A DNA stretch of 30,712 bases from JBAXBF01 sp034429745. Lineage in GTDB: Bacteria > Chloroflexota > Anaerolineae > Anaerolineales > DRKV01. Under the pieces are notes generated by a model that searched no databases, had not been told where the DNA came from, and saw only the letters and a list, made by a program, of their open reading frames with translations. Shown piece after piece: positions 7,808 through 15,472 of this stretch. A program made the position numbers and the translations under genes. Each line of letters starts with the position of its first letter. Within the stretch, counting starts at the first letter, position 1. Where the stretch lies: contig DAOUFY010000083.1 in the NCBI GenBank assembly GCA_034429745.1, forward strand, positions 1 through 30,712. Direction: 5' to 3'.

Positions 7808-7855
7808 TCTTAACCAAAGAGTTAATTTACTTGAGATTAGGGTTAGGAGAAACTC

Positions 7856-9646
7856 ATGGTGAATATTCTTGTTATCGGCAGCCCTTCAATGGACACTTTA
7901 CATTTCAACAACCAAACCGTTAAGACAGCCGGTGGTGCAGGAATGTACACGGCGATGGCTGCCCATCGCAGCGGTGCAAAAGTTTCGATTTTTGCTCCTA
8001 GACCAGATCCCATGCCGGAAAGCTTATCTGCTATCAATGCTCGGCTTACAGCTTGGTTGGGACCAACCATTACTCCTGATGAATTACCGCGTTTTACTAT
8101 TTCTCATCAAGGAGATAAAGCAACATACCTGGAATTTTACGTTGGTGCAGAAGAAAAGTTGGATGATTCGATGTTAAATTTTGATGTATCAGGTTATGAT
8201 GCTATTCACATTATTCCGCTTGGTAATGCAAAGAAACAACAATCCATAATAAAGGCATGTAGAAAAAACGGAGGAAAATTTGTTTCTGCTGGTACTTTTT
8301 ACCAAGATACCTGTGAAAGGAAAAACGACGTTTTAGAAAACATTGCCTTGACAGATGTCTTTTTTATGAACGAAGAGGAAGCCATCTGTCTCTTTGGTGC
8401 ATTAGAGAAGGCAAAAACTGAGTGCGGGAAAATCTTATACGTTACCTTAGGCGAAAAAGGTGTACTTGTTGTGCAGGGGGAGTATCAAACGCGCCTTAAG
8501 GCATTACCTGCCAAGGTTCTAGACCCAACCGGTGCGGGGGATACGTTTTGTGGTGCTGCCTTGGTCCATTTAGCTGCTGGAATGCACCCTGTAATGGCAG
8601 CTTATCAGGCAATGGCTCTAGCCGCAGAAGAGATTGAACATGTGGGACCAACTGCGTTGTTAAAGGATACACCACCCCCAACGCTACCATTGGATAGCCG
8701 GGTATCAATTTCCGAGCTCCAAGTTGATAGAGTTGCTTCCCTCATCAGCACACTTGTAGAGGCTCATCCCTTTAATTTTGTAGGTGAGGATTTTCCACCT
8801 GTTAATCACTCTGCTACCATTAATTATTTTTTTTGCTCTATGCTGCAACAATTCGGTTTTTGGCATGATAAAGATGGAGCTTATCATCAAGCCCTTTTTG
8901 CACCTATAAATGGTCAGATGCTCAAAGGTTCATCATATCTTTTTCGGGCTTATTTACGTCCATTAAGAAGCGATCCTGCTTTTTATTCTCCCGAAGGACA
9001 GGAGAATCTTACCCTTGAAAAATACCGTGCACTTCTCCAGGATGATAATGGTTTCGATGTTATGCCAGCCTTGAACCTTCATTTTCAATTAGCGCGTGAT
9101 TACGGGCGAGATATGCGAAGTCTAGGCTATACGACAGAGCATATCCTAAATTACACTAGAAAAAGCTCCGCCCCGCTTAAGACCTTCTTCCGCTTTTTAG
9201 ACCAGATAAGTGGTTATAAAGAAGACCCATTGCGAAAGAAAGCAGGTTTGCTTGCTTTAACTTTGAACCAGAGACCTGAAAGATTTCTTGAATTTGGAAG
9301 CGGGGAAAGTGTGGCTCCTGTTATTGATTATCACGCAATGCGAAGCGCATTGCGCCTTGGTTTGGTACAAATCCATGATGAAAATTTGGCACAAAAGCTG
9401 CGACAGAGGAGGGTGGTTGAAGAGGGTGAAGAATGGGCAGTGCGTTATGCAACCTATCTCATGCAGCAAAAAATTGTTGCTGCTAGCGGAAAAAGCCAAG
9501 GCGCCGTTGATTGGTTTTTCTTTAACTATATGCGCAACCATTGTTATGAGAATGAAGAACCGGATTGTAATTCCTGTGCAGCCAATCCGGTATGTGCTCA
9601 CCAAAAAGAACTTTTTCAACCTGTGTATCGCACAACCTTTTATTAA
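7856..9646 (+). CDS. PfkB-family nucleoside/sugar kinase fused to a Qng1-like (DUF2419) queuosine-phosphate N-glycosylase domain
   Basis: Residues 1-270 are a ribokinase/PfkB kinase: an N-terminal strand MVNILVIGSPSMD, G26-G27 at the substrate lid, and the signature DPTGAGDTF at 223-231 with catalytic base D229. Residues from about 285 to 560 resemble Qng1, the helix-hairpin-helix-like enzyme that splits queuosine 5'-monophosphate into queuine and ribose phosphate. They share an ATINYFFCSMLQQFGFW-like helix (Qng1: NWxFxxDxLNFxFW) and a DYHAMRSALRLG stretch. In that stretch D491 aligns by eye with the catalytic Asp of Qng1 (DYR...LG in human). The tail adds C563-x7-C571-x2-C574-x5-C580, close to the EndoIII/MutY [4Fe-4S] loop. 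The ATG has GGAG upstream. I infer that the kinase makes the 5'-phosphate which the glycosylase needs. It is a stand-alone gene. The alternative is a kinase fused to another base-excision glycosylase. PfkB assignment is firm, Qng1 likeness moderate. Confidence 0.72.
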   Translation: MVNILVIGSPSMDTLHFNNQTVKTAGGAGMYTAMAAHRSGAKVSIFAPRPDPMPESLSAINARLTAWLGPTITPDELPRFTISHQGDKATYLEFYVGAEEKLDDSMLNFDVSGYDAIHIIPLGNAKKQQSIIKACRKNGGKFVSAGTFYQDTCERKNDVLENIALTDVFFMNEEEAICLFGALEKAKTECGKILYVTLGEKGVLVVQGEYQTRLKALPAKVLDPTGAGDTFCGAALVHLAAGMHPVMAAYQAMALAAEEIEHVGPTALLKDTPPPTLPLDSRVSISELQVDRVASLISTLVEAHPFNFVGEDFPPVNHSATINYFFCSMLQQFGFWHDKDGAYHQALFAPINGQMLKGSSYLFRAYLRPLRSDPAFYSPEGQENLTLEKYRALLQDDNGFDVMPALNLHFQLARDYGRDMRSLGYTTEHILNYTRKSSAPLKTFFRFLDQISGYKEDPLRKKAGLLALTLNQRPERFLEFGSGESVAPVIDYHAMRSALRLGLVQIHDENLAQKLRQRRVVEEGEEWAVRYATYLMQQKIVAASGKSQGAVDWFFFNYMRNHCYENEEPDCNSCAANPVCAHQKELFQPVYRTTFY

Positions 9647-9745
9647 GCCTGATCTTCGACGATGATCAAATAATATGGTGTTTAACGTTGCATAGCTAGA
9701 AAGGTGAAGGTTTGGGTTGCCCCTGCTCGTTAACACAACTCTCAT

Positions 9746-9775
9746 TATCTCAGTAAGATAGCTTAATTTTTCTTT
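9746..9775 (+). terminator. Weak intrinsic terminator after the PfkB fusion gene
   Basis: TATCT-CAGTA-AGATA forms a 5-bp hairpin followed by a T-rich run (gcttaatttttcttt), 100 bases after the stop codon. The stem is weak. Confidence 0.3.
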
Positions 9776-9888
9776 ATTGGAAGCATACTCACTAGACAAT
9801 GCCAAAGTATGCCAGCGTCTTTCATTTTTTTATGGGGATAAGAATCTTTAACATGTCCGCTTACAGAGATTTCATTATAAGAAATTGC

Positions 9889-10788
9889 TTAGTAACTTGG
9901 CTTAACTAAAGAGGGGTAAGTTGGGTCGTGGTGTAAATAATTTTTGCGAGATGTCTCAAAATTTTTATTGGCGTAGCAATAGAGACAACCAAACAAGCAA
10001 GTATCGTACATGCCAATATCATAGCTGACCGTGCACCCACATTTTTCTCGCTGTGAGGGATCTTTAACATGTGGAATTTGAATGCCAAAGAGATCACTAA
10101 AAAGCTGGGCGTCAATGCATTTTCCAGGATAACCTCCAAATTGTGGGTAGAAATCTTGATCGGCACAATGGAACAGCTGCATTCCATAAGTATTGGCTAT
10201 TTGAACAAGGCTACTAATGAATGTTTGCAAAGTTTCAAGGTTTAACTCTGTTTTGGGGGTTATAGGGTAACCGATTTCAGCTAAAGGCAATAGCCGTTTT
10301 TGGGTTTTGCGGTATATATCCACAAAGCTAATGATTACTCTGTGTGTGTAATGTGTCAATTGCCGGCAGATCTTTTCGAAATGAGTTAGGTGGTATTGAG
10401 GTGGTGTTTGAGGCGTAAATATGATCGGATCGTAACGCCAAATAACGCGATCAGCACCAAGCGTGTCAGAAAGCTGGCGAAAAGTACGTATAGCCTGTGG
10501 AAGGGGTGGGGAATGAGGATCAAGCAGTTTGGGATTGTCAAGCAAAGTGTATAAAAAAAGATAATAATAACCTGAACTATCTAGGAGTTTTAAATATTGG
10601 AATAAAGGCCGCGGATTTCTTGTCCAAAATACTATGCCATCTACATCAGAAGGCAAAAGTGATACTTTTTTTATGAGAGAAGGATTAAAAGGATTTGGTA
10701 CCTCACAAAAACCAGCTTGTATGCGGTGAATAAACCATTTAGCATAAAATGCTGCAATATCGGTGCGACGGCTTGCACTGATAATCAT
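9889..10788 (-). CDS. DUF1848 family protein with C-terminal radical-SAM-like cysteine motif
   Basis: This 299-residue protein shows the DUF1848 hallmarks: N-terminal MIISASRRTDIAAFYAKWF, VDGIVFWTRNPRP in the first third, DRVIWRYDPI in the middle, and a C-terminal MYDTCLFGCLYCYAN. The cysteines C264-x3-C268-x2-C271 match the radical SAM CxxxCxxC pattern, with an aromatic residue before the third, and C250 and C252 lie just ahead. A [4Fe-4S] cluster is therefore likely, though near the C-terminus rather than the N-terminus. The reaction is unknown to me. It begins 17 bases after the PilZ gene upstream, with no Shine-Dalgarno, so translation is probably coupled to it. It is last in the operon. 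Confidence 0.9.
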   Translation of the reverse strand: MIISASRRTDIAAFYAKWFIHRIQAGFCEVPNPFNPSLIKKVSLLPSDVDGIVFWTRNPRPLFQYLKLLDSSGYYYLFLYTLLDNPKLLDPHSPPLPQAIRTFRQLSDTLGADRVIWRYDPIIFTPQTPPQYHLTHFEKICRQLTHYTHRVIISFVDIYRKTQKRLLPLAEIGYPITPKTELNLETLQTFISSLVQIANTYGMQLFHCADQDFYPQFGGYPGKCIDAQLFSDLFGIQIPHVKDPSQREKCGCTVSYDIGMYDTCLFGCLYCYANKNFETSRKNYLHHDPTYPSLVKPSY

Positions 10789-10805
10789 ACTTTTTTAGGA
10801 GAAAT

Positions 10806-11510
10806 TTAGACCTTAACGGACTTCTCGTATAAATTTTTAATCTCTTGCATCATCTCAGCTTGGCGTTTGGTAACATACTTATCGAGCAAGGCTTGGCTGG
10901 CTTTGTCAGGATACAATTGAAACCCAATGCGATATCTTCCGCTAAGGGTGTCGCGAATTACATTGCGAATAGCACATTTAATTTTAATTGGCTTCCAATT
11001 ATCGGAAGGGAGATTCAAATGAACTTCACAATGGGATGAAATCATCTTTTCACCATCTTCTTCATTGTCTAAGAAAAAGGGATCAATATAGACAGAGATT
11101 CCACCTACTGATATATCCGCTAATTCCGCTCGTACGGCAACACCTTTGAGATACAATAAAACTGGGATTGAAGTTTCAGGTTCAACCCGAATTAAGGTTC
11201 TACGATTTATATAATCCCCTGCATAACGAAAATTATCTAATCCTAATAAATTTTTTACTGGATTCATTTTAGCCACATTAGCTTGTACGTATTCTTTCAA
11301 TAGAGGGCTTTGGATGTATATCTTTTTTATAATTACCGTTATTGCCATTTGATACTTATGAACTGAAAAATAACCAATCCCGTTTTCAACCATTATGCAT
11401 TGAGCATCAAAAGCTAAGGGTATGGTTTTATATATCGAGATAAGAGATACAGTCTGTTTAGTAGAAGCAATTGTATTTAGAGTGGAAAGGATCTCTTCGC
11501 TAGTATTCAT
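10806..11510 (-). CDS. PilZ domain protein (YcgR-like), second of a tandem pair
   Basis: This 234-residue cytoplasmic c-di-GMP receptor has a YcgR-N-like N-terminal half (about 1-95) and a PilZ domain with R104-x3-R108 and D132-x-S134-x2-G137, the two c-di-GMP-binding motifs. YcgR-type proteins act on the flagellar motor or on exopolysaccharide enzymes. A longer frame begins with TTG at 11534, overlapping the upstream stop. I prefer the ATG at 11510 because it puts the RxxxR arginines at residues 104 and 108, identical to the paralog next door, and aligns both N-termini (MN..E..IL..L..I). No Shine-Dalgarno is evident. It lies 20 bases downstream of the paralog, in one operon with DUF1848. Confidence 0.87.
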   Translation of the reverse strand: MNTSEEILSTLNTIASTKQTVSLISIYKTIPLAFDAQCIMVENGIGYFSVHKYQMAITVIIKKIYIQSPLLKEYVQANVAKMNPVKNLLGLDNFRYAGDYINRRTLIRVEPETSIPVLLYLKGVAVRAELADISVGGISVYIDPFFLDNEEDGEKMISSHCEVHLNLPSDNWKPIKIKCAIRNVIRDTLSGRYRIGFQLYPDKASQALLDKYVTKRQAEMMQEIKNLYEKSVKV

Positions 11511-11530
11511 GCTAAGAATTATTCGTTTTC

Positions 11531-12199
11531 TCAAAGCAGGGATTTTATTTCTCGCAAAATCTTTACTTGCCTTTGGGCAATAAAGTGAGATAGCAAAGCT
11601 TCTGCGTTTGCATCAGGAAAGGTACGAATTCCCAAACGATAACGTGTGTTAACGTCATCAGAAATGACATTTTTCACAACGCCTCTTAAGAGTAACTCAC
11701 GTTGGGGATACAGATGCACAATAAGGTCAACTTTTTGGCCTACTCCGAAAGCTCGGGGTGCAAAAGACGCTTGATCTAAGTACATGCCTAATCCATGAAT
11801 AGAAATATTGATCAGTTCACCCTTGGAGATGATTCCATTAGAGATTTGGACGATAGTGGGGAATTCTGGTTCGACACGAATTGATTCCCGGTTACCAATT
11901 GTTGCACTTGAATATTGAAAGTATTTAAGAACAGCTAAGTAATGGTCAAGATCTAAAGAGGTTACCTCAGCTTTAACGGTCTGTTTTAGATAGGCACTTT
12001 TAATGTAGGTGAATCTTGAAAAACGAATACAGACAGTTTGATAGCGGTGTACACTTAAAAGAGCGCTATCATCACTGACGCTTCGAATTTTAGCCGGGAA
12101 TGATATTGGAAAGCCTTTATAAACATTGATCAATCGTACCTCGGCTCCTTTTTTTTGAATATCTCTTAATTGAGCTAATATAATTCTTTCTTCATTCAT
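11531..12199 (-). CDS. PilZ domain protein (YcgR-like), first of a tandem pair
   Basis: This 222-residue paralog of the next gene has an N-terminal YcgR-N-like domain (about 1-95) and a PilZ domain with R104-x3-R108 and N131-x-S133-x2-G136. The usual Asp of D/NxSxxG is Asn, which the motif tolerates. It probably binds c-di-GMP and changes its hold on a partner such as a motor or secretion component. It is first in the PilZ-PilZ-DUF1848 operon. The ATG at 12199 has no clear Shine-Dalgarno. The two PilZ proteins share layout across their whole length, so the pair looks like an old tandem duplication. Confidence 0.87.
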   Translation of the reverse strand: MNEERIILAQLRDIQKKGAEVRLINVYKGFPISFPAKIRSVSDDSALLSVHRYQTVCIRFSRFTYIKSAYLKQTVKAEVTSLDLDHYLAVLKYFQYSSATIGNRESIRVEPEFPTIVQISNGIISKGELINISIHGLGMYLDQASFAPRAFGVGQKVDLIVHLYPQRELLLRGVVKNVISDDVNTRYRLGIRTFPDANAEALLSHFIAQRQVKILREIKSLL

Positions 12200-12314
12200 T
12201 TATGGTACTAAAGAAAAATACAAAAGATAACCGAAGGTAATTGTCATCAAGAACATGATCTGTTTTTCACTTTCCTGGAATAAGCAAAGATGAAAAGAGA
12301 ATTCCATAATGAAA

Positions 12315-13277
12315 CTAATTCTGTGCTTCTACTCTCTCCTCTCCCCAACATTGACGCGTTTGGATTACTGTGCGTTTTAACTTTACAGGATCATCCATTT
12401 CATCAGTCATATAAATGAATGTTTCTCCTTCTACATTAGTATAGCCAGCAACATTACCAAAGCGATCCAATGCGACAATATTCATATCGCTAAGATAACT
12501 GCCTCCAAGGTCATTTAAATCATTCATGGCTTGAGTGCATGCGTCATTTAATGAATATCCCATCTTCAAATAGAGTACAACACTTCTGGCTGTACAGGCG
12601 CGAATTGCCATCTCACCCATACCTGTGCAGGCAGCAGCGCCAAAACGACTATCAGCATAGTTGCCTGCACCAATAACAGGAGTGTCCCCTAGTCTGCCAG
12701 GGTATTTAGCAAACCAACCGCTGGTGCTGACTCCGCTACAGATGTTTCCTTCTTTGTCGAGAATGAGAAAGTTTACTGTACCGCTAACCTTTCGCGGTGT
12801 ATCGCACACTTTACGTACCAATGCAGAAAGATCATTCAATTGGGAAATATTTTCTATCTCTGATGGGGGAATAACCCTTTCAAGATATTTTTTCCAAGTA
12901 GCTTTTGCTTCTGGGCTAAGGGTGGGCGCAGGAGAAAATCCACATTCTAAAGCAAACCGCGCTGCACCTTCACCTACTAACAAAACATGGGGTAATTTTT
13001 CCATTACTTTTCTTGCAACTGAGATGGGGTGAGGGAAACCTTTTAGTGCACCAACGGCTCCAACGAGCAAGGATGTACCATCCATAATGCTGGCGTCAAA
13101 TTCCATTTCACCAAGAATATTGGGAAGTCCACCATATCCTACACTGTTATCTTCAGGATTATCTTCAACGAGTTTCAGGGCTATTTCTAAAGCGTCTAAG
13201 GCACTCTTACCAGATTTTAAAGCATCCATTGCTTGACGAATACCTACTTCACCATTTGTACTTGCTACGATAACCAT
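12315..13277 (-). CDS. Isoaspartyl peptidase/L-asparaginase family protein (Ntn hydrolase, peptidase T2)
   Basis: The 320-residue precursor belongs to the glycosylasparaginase/plant-type asparaginase fold. These enzymes cleave themselves before a threonine that becomes the N-terminal nucleophile, then hydrolyse asparagine, isoaspartyl dipeptides or glycosylated asparagine. The cleavage site is probably G166-T167 in KVSGTVNFLILD. Downstream sit the STSGWFAKYPGRLGDTPVIG segment (substrate Arg and Asp) and an AACTGMGE turn that often forms the oxyanion/substrate pocket. The SYLSDMNIVALD strand is also conserved. The N-terminal NGEVGIRQAMDALKSGKSALDA is typical. The region between residues 115 and 160 is the expected linker. 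Weak GGATGG-like sequence precedes the ATG. Exact substrate uncertain. Confidence 0.88.
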   Translation of the reverse strand: MVIVASTNGEVGIRQAMDALKSGKSALDALEIALKLVEDNPEDNSVGYGGLPNILGEMEFDASIMDGTSLLVGAVGALKGFPHPISVARKVMEKLPHVLLVGEGAARFALECGFSPAPTLSPEAKATWKKYLERVIPPSEIENISQLNDLSALVRKVCDTPRKVSGTVNFLILDKEGNICSGVSTSGWFAKYPGRLGDTPVIGAGNYADSRFGAAACTGMGEMAIRACTARSVVLYLKMGYSLNDACTQAMNDLNDLGGSYLSDMNIVALDRFGNVAGYTNVEGETFIYMTDEMDDPVKLKRTVIQTRQCWGEERVEAQN

Positions 13278-13560
13278 TAATCTACCATCCTGTCTATGTA
13301 ATTTTATATAAAAAGTTAAATCTTTAATTGGCTAAAAAATAGAGGTGTTTGACTTTCATTGTCCAAATTTTAATTGATAAACCAATCAACCACATCCATA
13401 ATATTTTCTCTATTATTTTGATAATCTTGTCATACTTTAACTAACAAAATAAAGCAGGGAAATATAGGAAGTATCGAAAGTCATGAAAAATCTCCGTAAA
13501 TCAAGAATTGAATGATGGAAAACAATTGAAATTTTTTCTAATTATATCATGAACGATAGA
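13278..13560. other. AT-rich intergenic region
   Basis: The stretch between the asparaginase-family start and the terminator of the substrate-binding protein gene contains no open frame or fold I can support. It presumably carries the minus-strand promoter of the asparaginase gene, but no clear -35/-10 pair stands out. Confidence 0.5.
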
Positions 13561-13596
13561 AAAAAATAAAAGCATCTGCGAAAAACAGATGCTTTT
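13561..13596 (-). terminator. Intrinsic terminator of the substrate-binding protein gene
   Basis: An 11-bp perfect stem, AAAAGCATCTG (13568-13578) and CAGATGCTTTT (13586-13596), has a 7-base loop. On the minus strand it is followed by TATTTTTT. It lies 29 bases beyond the stop of the gene ending at 13625. The A/T flanks also allow some function on the plus strand. Confidence 0.88.
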
Positions 13597-13624
13597 ATTT
13601 ATATTATATTGTTGGTAAGAGTAG

Positions 13625-15262
13625 TTATTGAACTTTTTTAATATTTCTCGCGAAAGCTTCCCAGAACCATACAGGCTTCATTTTATAACCTGTAAAAGCC
13701 TTATTCAAAGCAAAAGGCAATTTTGGATAGTCAAAGACGATCCAAGGCGAATCTTCAGCGATAATGGCTTGAGCTTTTATCAGCAATTCTGCTCTCTTCT
13801 CATTGTCAATGAGGGTATTTTGTTCATCGAGAAGTTTATCTACTTCAGGATTTTTGTAATTTGCATAATTAGCACCGCCATCACCTGTATTTGCTGAGTG
13901 GAAAAGCGGAACCATGTTGCCGGAAGGATCAGGAAAATCGGAGCTCCAGTTTTGGACTGCAATATCATAGTCGCGGCCGGCAGAGAATGTAAGCGTGTTA
14001 AGTTCTTGCGGCTGCACTTTTTTAACTTCTAATTCCAAGCCTAACTCCTTAGCAGCTGCTTGAATAGCTAATGCTTGTCCTAGTCGGACGGGGTTGTCAT
14101 CCACGACAATCTGTTTGCCCTTAACATCTTCTGGTTTAACTCCAGATTCGGCTAATAACTGTTTAGCTTTTTCTAAATTGTATTCATAAGCAGGAAGTTT
14201 ATCCCAAGCTGCTTGCCATTTATCTTTTGCGAATGTCCACAAAGAAGGCATGACAGTTGTAGCTTTGGCGTTCATTGCTGTATCACCAAGCAGGGTTTTT
14301 GTTACAGCTACTTTATCAACTGCATAATTGATTGCTTGGCGAAGCTTGACATTATCAAATGGAGGACGCTGGACATTAAATTCTGCAGCGTCAACCGCAA
14401 AGCCTTCCGCCATTGTAAGATTTATATTTTCCATTTTTTCTACAATAGGAATTTGATCACCTGGGATTTTCATAAGCACAGCGTGAATTTCACCTGTTTG
14501 CAATGCGGCAATGCGTGTCGTTGTTTCTGGCAGTATTTTGAAAATCACTTTATCCAAGTATGGACCGCCGTTTGCTTTGTTCCAGTAATCTGAGAATTTT
14601 TCAATAACGATTTCACTGCCGGAATCCCATTTGACGTACTTGAAGGGCCCAGTTGCGATAACACCACCATCAGGCTTGCCGAAATTTTCTTTGTGCTGTT
14701 CGTAATAAGCTTTACTGATTACAGCTCCAGCAGATGTAGCTAAAGCGTAAAGGAAATTAGCATCAGGGTTATTTAAGGTGATTTTCAGGGTTGAATCGTC
14801 AACTTTTTCAATGGTATTTACACTGCCTAGCATCCAACCCACATAAGCGGCTGTCTCTGGATTGCGGGTTCGCTCCAAGCTAAAGATGACATCATCTATG
14901 CTCATGGTAGTACCGTCATGGAATTTTACACCTTGACGGATTTTGAAGATGTAGGTTTGTGGATCAGGTACTTCCCATTTTTCTGCCAAACATGGAGCTA
15001 CTTGATTGTTGTCATCGAACATGAGCAGGCTTTCGACAATGTTGTTAACTACTGGGCCGGTTGAAAAATCGTAATCAAAAGCTGGATCTAGTGAGGCGAT
15101 GTCTGCTTCCAATCCAACAATTAATTCTCCCCCTTGAGTTTGTTCTTGGCTAGATTTTTCACCAGCGGTTGTTGCAGGAGCAGCTCCTCCTCCGCACGAG
15201 CTTAATATTAGGCTCAAAACCATTAAGCCACTTAATGTTAACCAAAGAAATCTCTTTTTCAT
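13625..15262 (-). CDS. ABC transporter substrate-binding lipoprotein, peptide/nickel/opine type (SBP family 5)
   Basis: This 545-residue lipoprotein has a signal peptide (KKR, then a hydrophobic run) ending in a lipobox LSSC, followed by a Gly/Ala/Thr/Ser-rich tether. The mature fold matches family 5: GGELIVGLEADIASLDPAFD, YIFKIRQGVKFHDGT (the family signature), YDIAVQNWSSDFPDPSG, and NTLIDNEKRAELLIKAQAII. It should capture an oligopeptide or similar ligand outside the membrane for an ABC importer. No permease or ATPase gene is adjacent. An in-frame GTG at 15268 overlaps the AGGAG box, so the ATG at 15262, five bases after that box, is taken as the start. Confidence 0.92.
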   Translation of the reverse strand: MKKRFLWLTLSGLMVLSLILSSCGGGAAPATTAGEKSSQEQTQGGELIVGLEADIASLDPAFDYDFSTGPVVNNIVESLLMFDDNNQVAPCLAEKWEVPDPQTYIFKIRQGVKFHDGTTMSIDDVIFSLERTRNPETAAYVGWMLGSVNTIEKVDDSTLKITLNNPDANFLYALATSAGAVISKAYYEQHKENFGKPDGGVIATGPFKYVKWDSGSEIVIEKFSDYWNKANGGPYLDKVIFKILPETTTRIAALQTGEIHAVLMKIPGDQIPIVEKMENINLTMAEGFAVDAAEFNVQRPPFDNVKLRQAINYAVDKVAVTKTLLGDTAMNAKATTVMPSLWTFAKDKWQAAWDKLPAYEYNLEKAKQLLAESGVKPEDVKGKQIVVDDNPVRLGQALAIQAAAKELGLELEVKKVQPQELNTLTFSAGRDYDIAVQNWSSDFPDPSGNMVPLFHSANTGDGGANYANYKNPEVDKLLDEQNTLIDNEKRAELLIKAQAIIAEDSPWIVFDYPKLPFALNKAFTGYKMKPVWFWEAFARNIKKVQ

Positions 15263-15316
15263 AATCACTCCTTTATATGAATTACATGGTTTATAAATAT
15301 GTTTTGTTATTGTACC

Positions 15317-15336
15317 ACATTATATTACAATAATGT
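15317..15336 (-). promoter_or_regulatory. -10 box within an inverted repeat, SBP gene promoter region
   Basis: The minus strand carries TATAAT at 15324-15319, about 57 bases upstream of the ATG at 15262. It lies inside a perfect inverted repeat, ACATTAT-6-ATAATGT (15317-15336). The symmetry could be a repressor operator over the promoter, or chance in AT-rich DNA. No convincing -35 was found. Confidence 0.35.
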
Positions 15337-15397
15337 AGTTACAACTTACGCAAAGTAAGGGACAACCTACAAGAAAACTACAGCAATTCATTAAACG

Positions 15398-15422
15398 AAC
15401 CATCTTTTCTAAAAGTATGGTT
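15398..15422 (+). repeat. Inverted repeat upstream of serS
   Basis: AACCAT (15398-15403) pairs with ATGGTT (15417-15422), and inside it CTTTT pairs with AAAAG, giving an 11-bp stem with one unpaired T and a 2-base loop. No U-tract follows. It lies 51 bases before the serS start. It may be an operator or a 5' leader hairpin. No T-box sequence is visible. Confidence 0.45.
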
Positions 15423-15472
15423 TAGATTACAATAGAATTTATCGAATAAATAATTTTTATGAGGAGAACGCA

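Larger units (their letters stand above)
6475..7855. other. Long intergenic region between tRNA-Gly and the PfkB fusion gene
   Basis: About 1.4 kb holds no gene of normal size. What can be supported are a possible 51-codon hydrophobic peptide near its left side, two candidate structured RNAs near 7161-7246 and 7446-7528, and an imperfect hairpin at about 7071-7095 (CTCTTAC/GTAAGAG) without a U-tract. The stretches 6475-6739, 6932-7127, 7247-7430 and 7529-7800 show nothing I recognise. Confidence 0.6.

Noticed and set aside
9257..9805. 182-residue minus-strand open frame overlapping the PfkB fusion gene
   Set aside because: It lies opposite the conserved DYH and cysteine-cluster segment. The plus frame explains the sequence.
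11511..11534. TTG start giving a 242-residue PilZ protein
   Set aside because: The ATG eight codons later aligns the N-terminus and the RxxxR position exactly with the adjacent paralog.
15340..15472. T-box leader ahead of serS
   Set aside because: No T-box consensus, specifier loop or terminator pair; only a simple inverted repeat is present.
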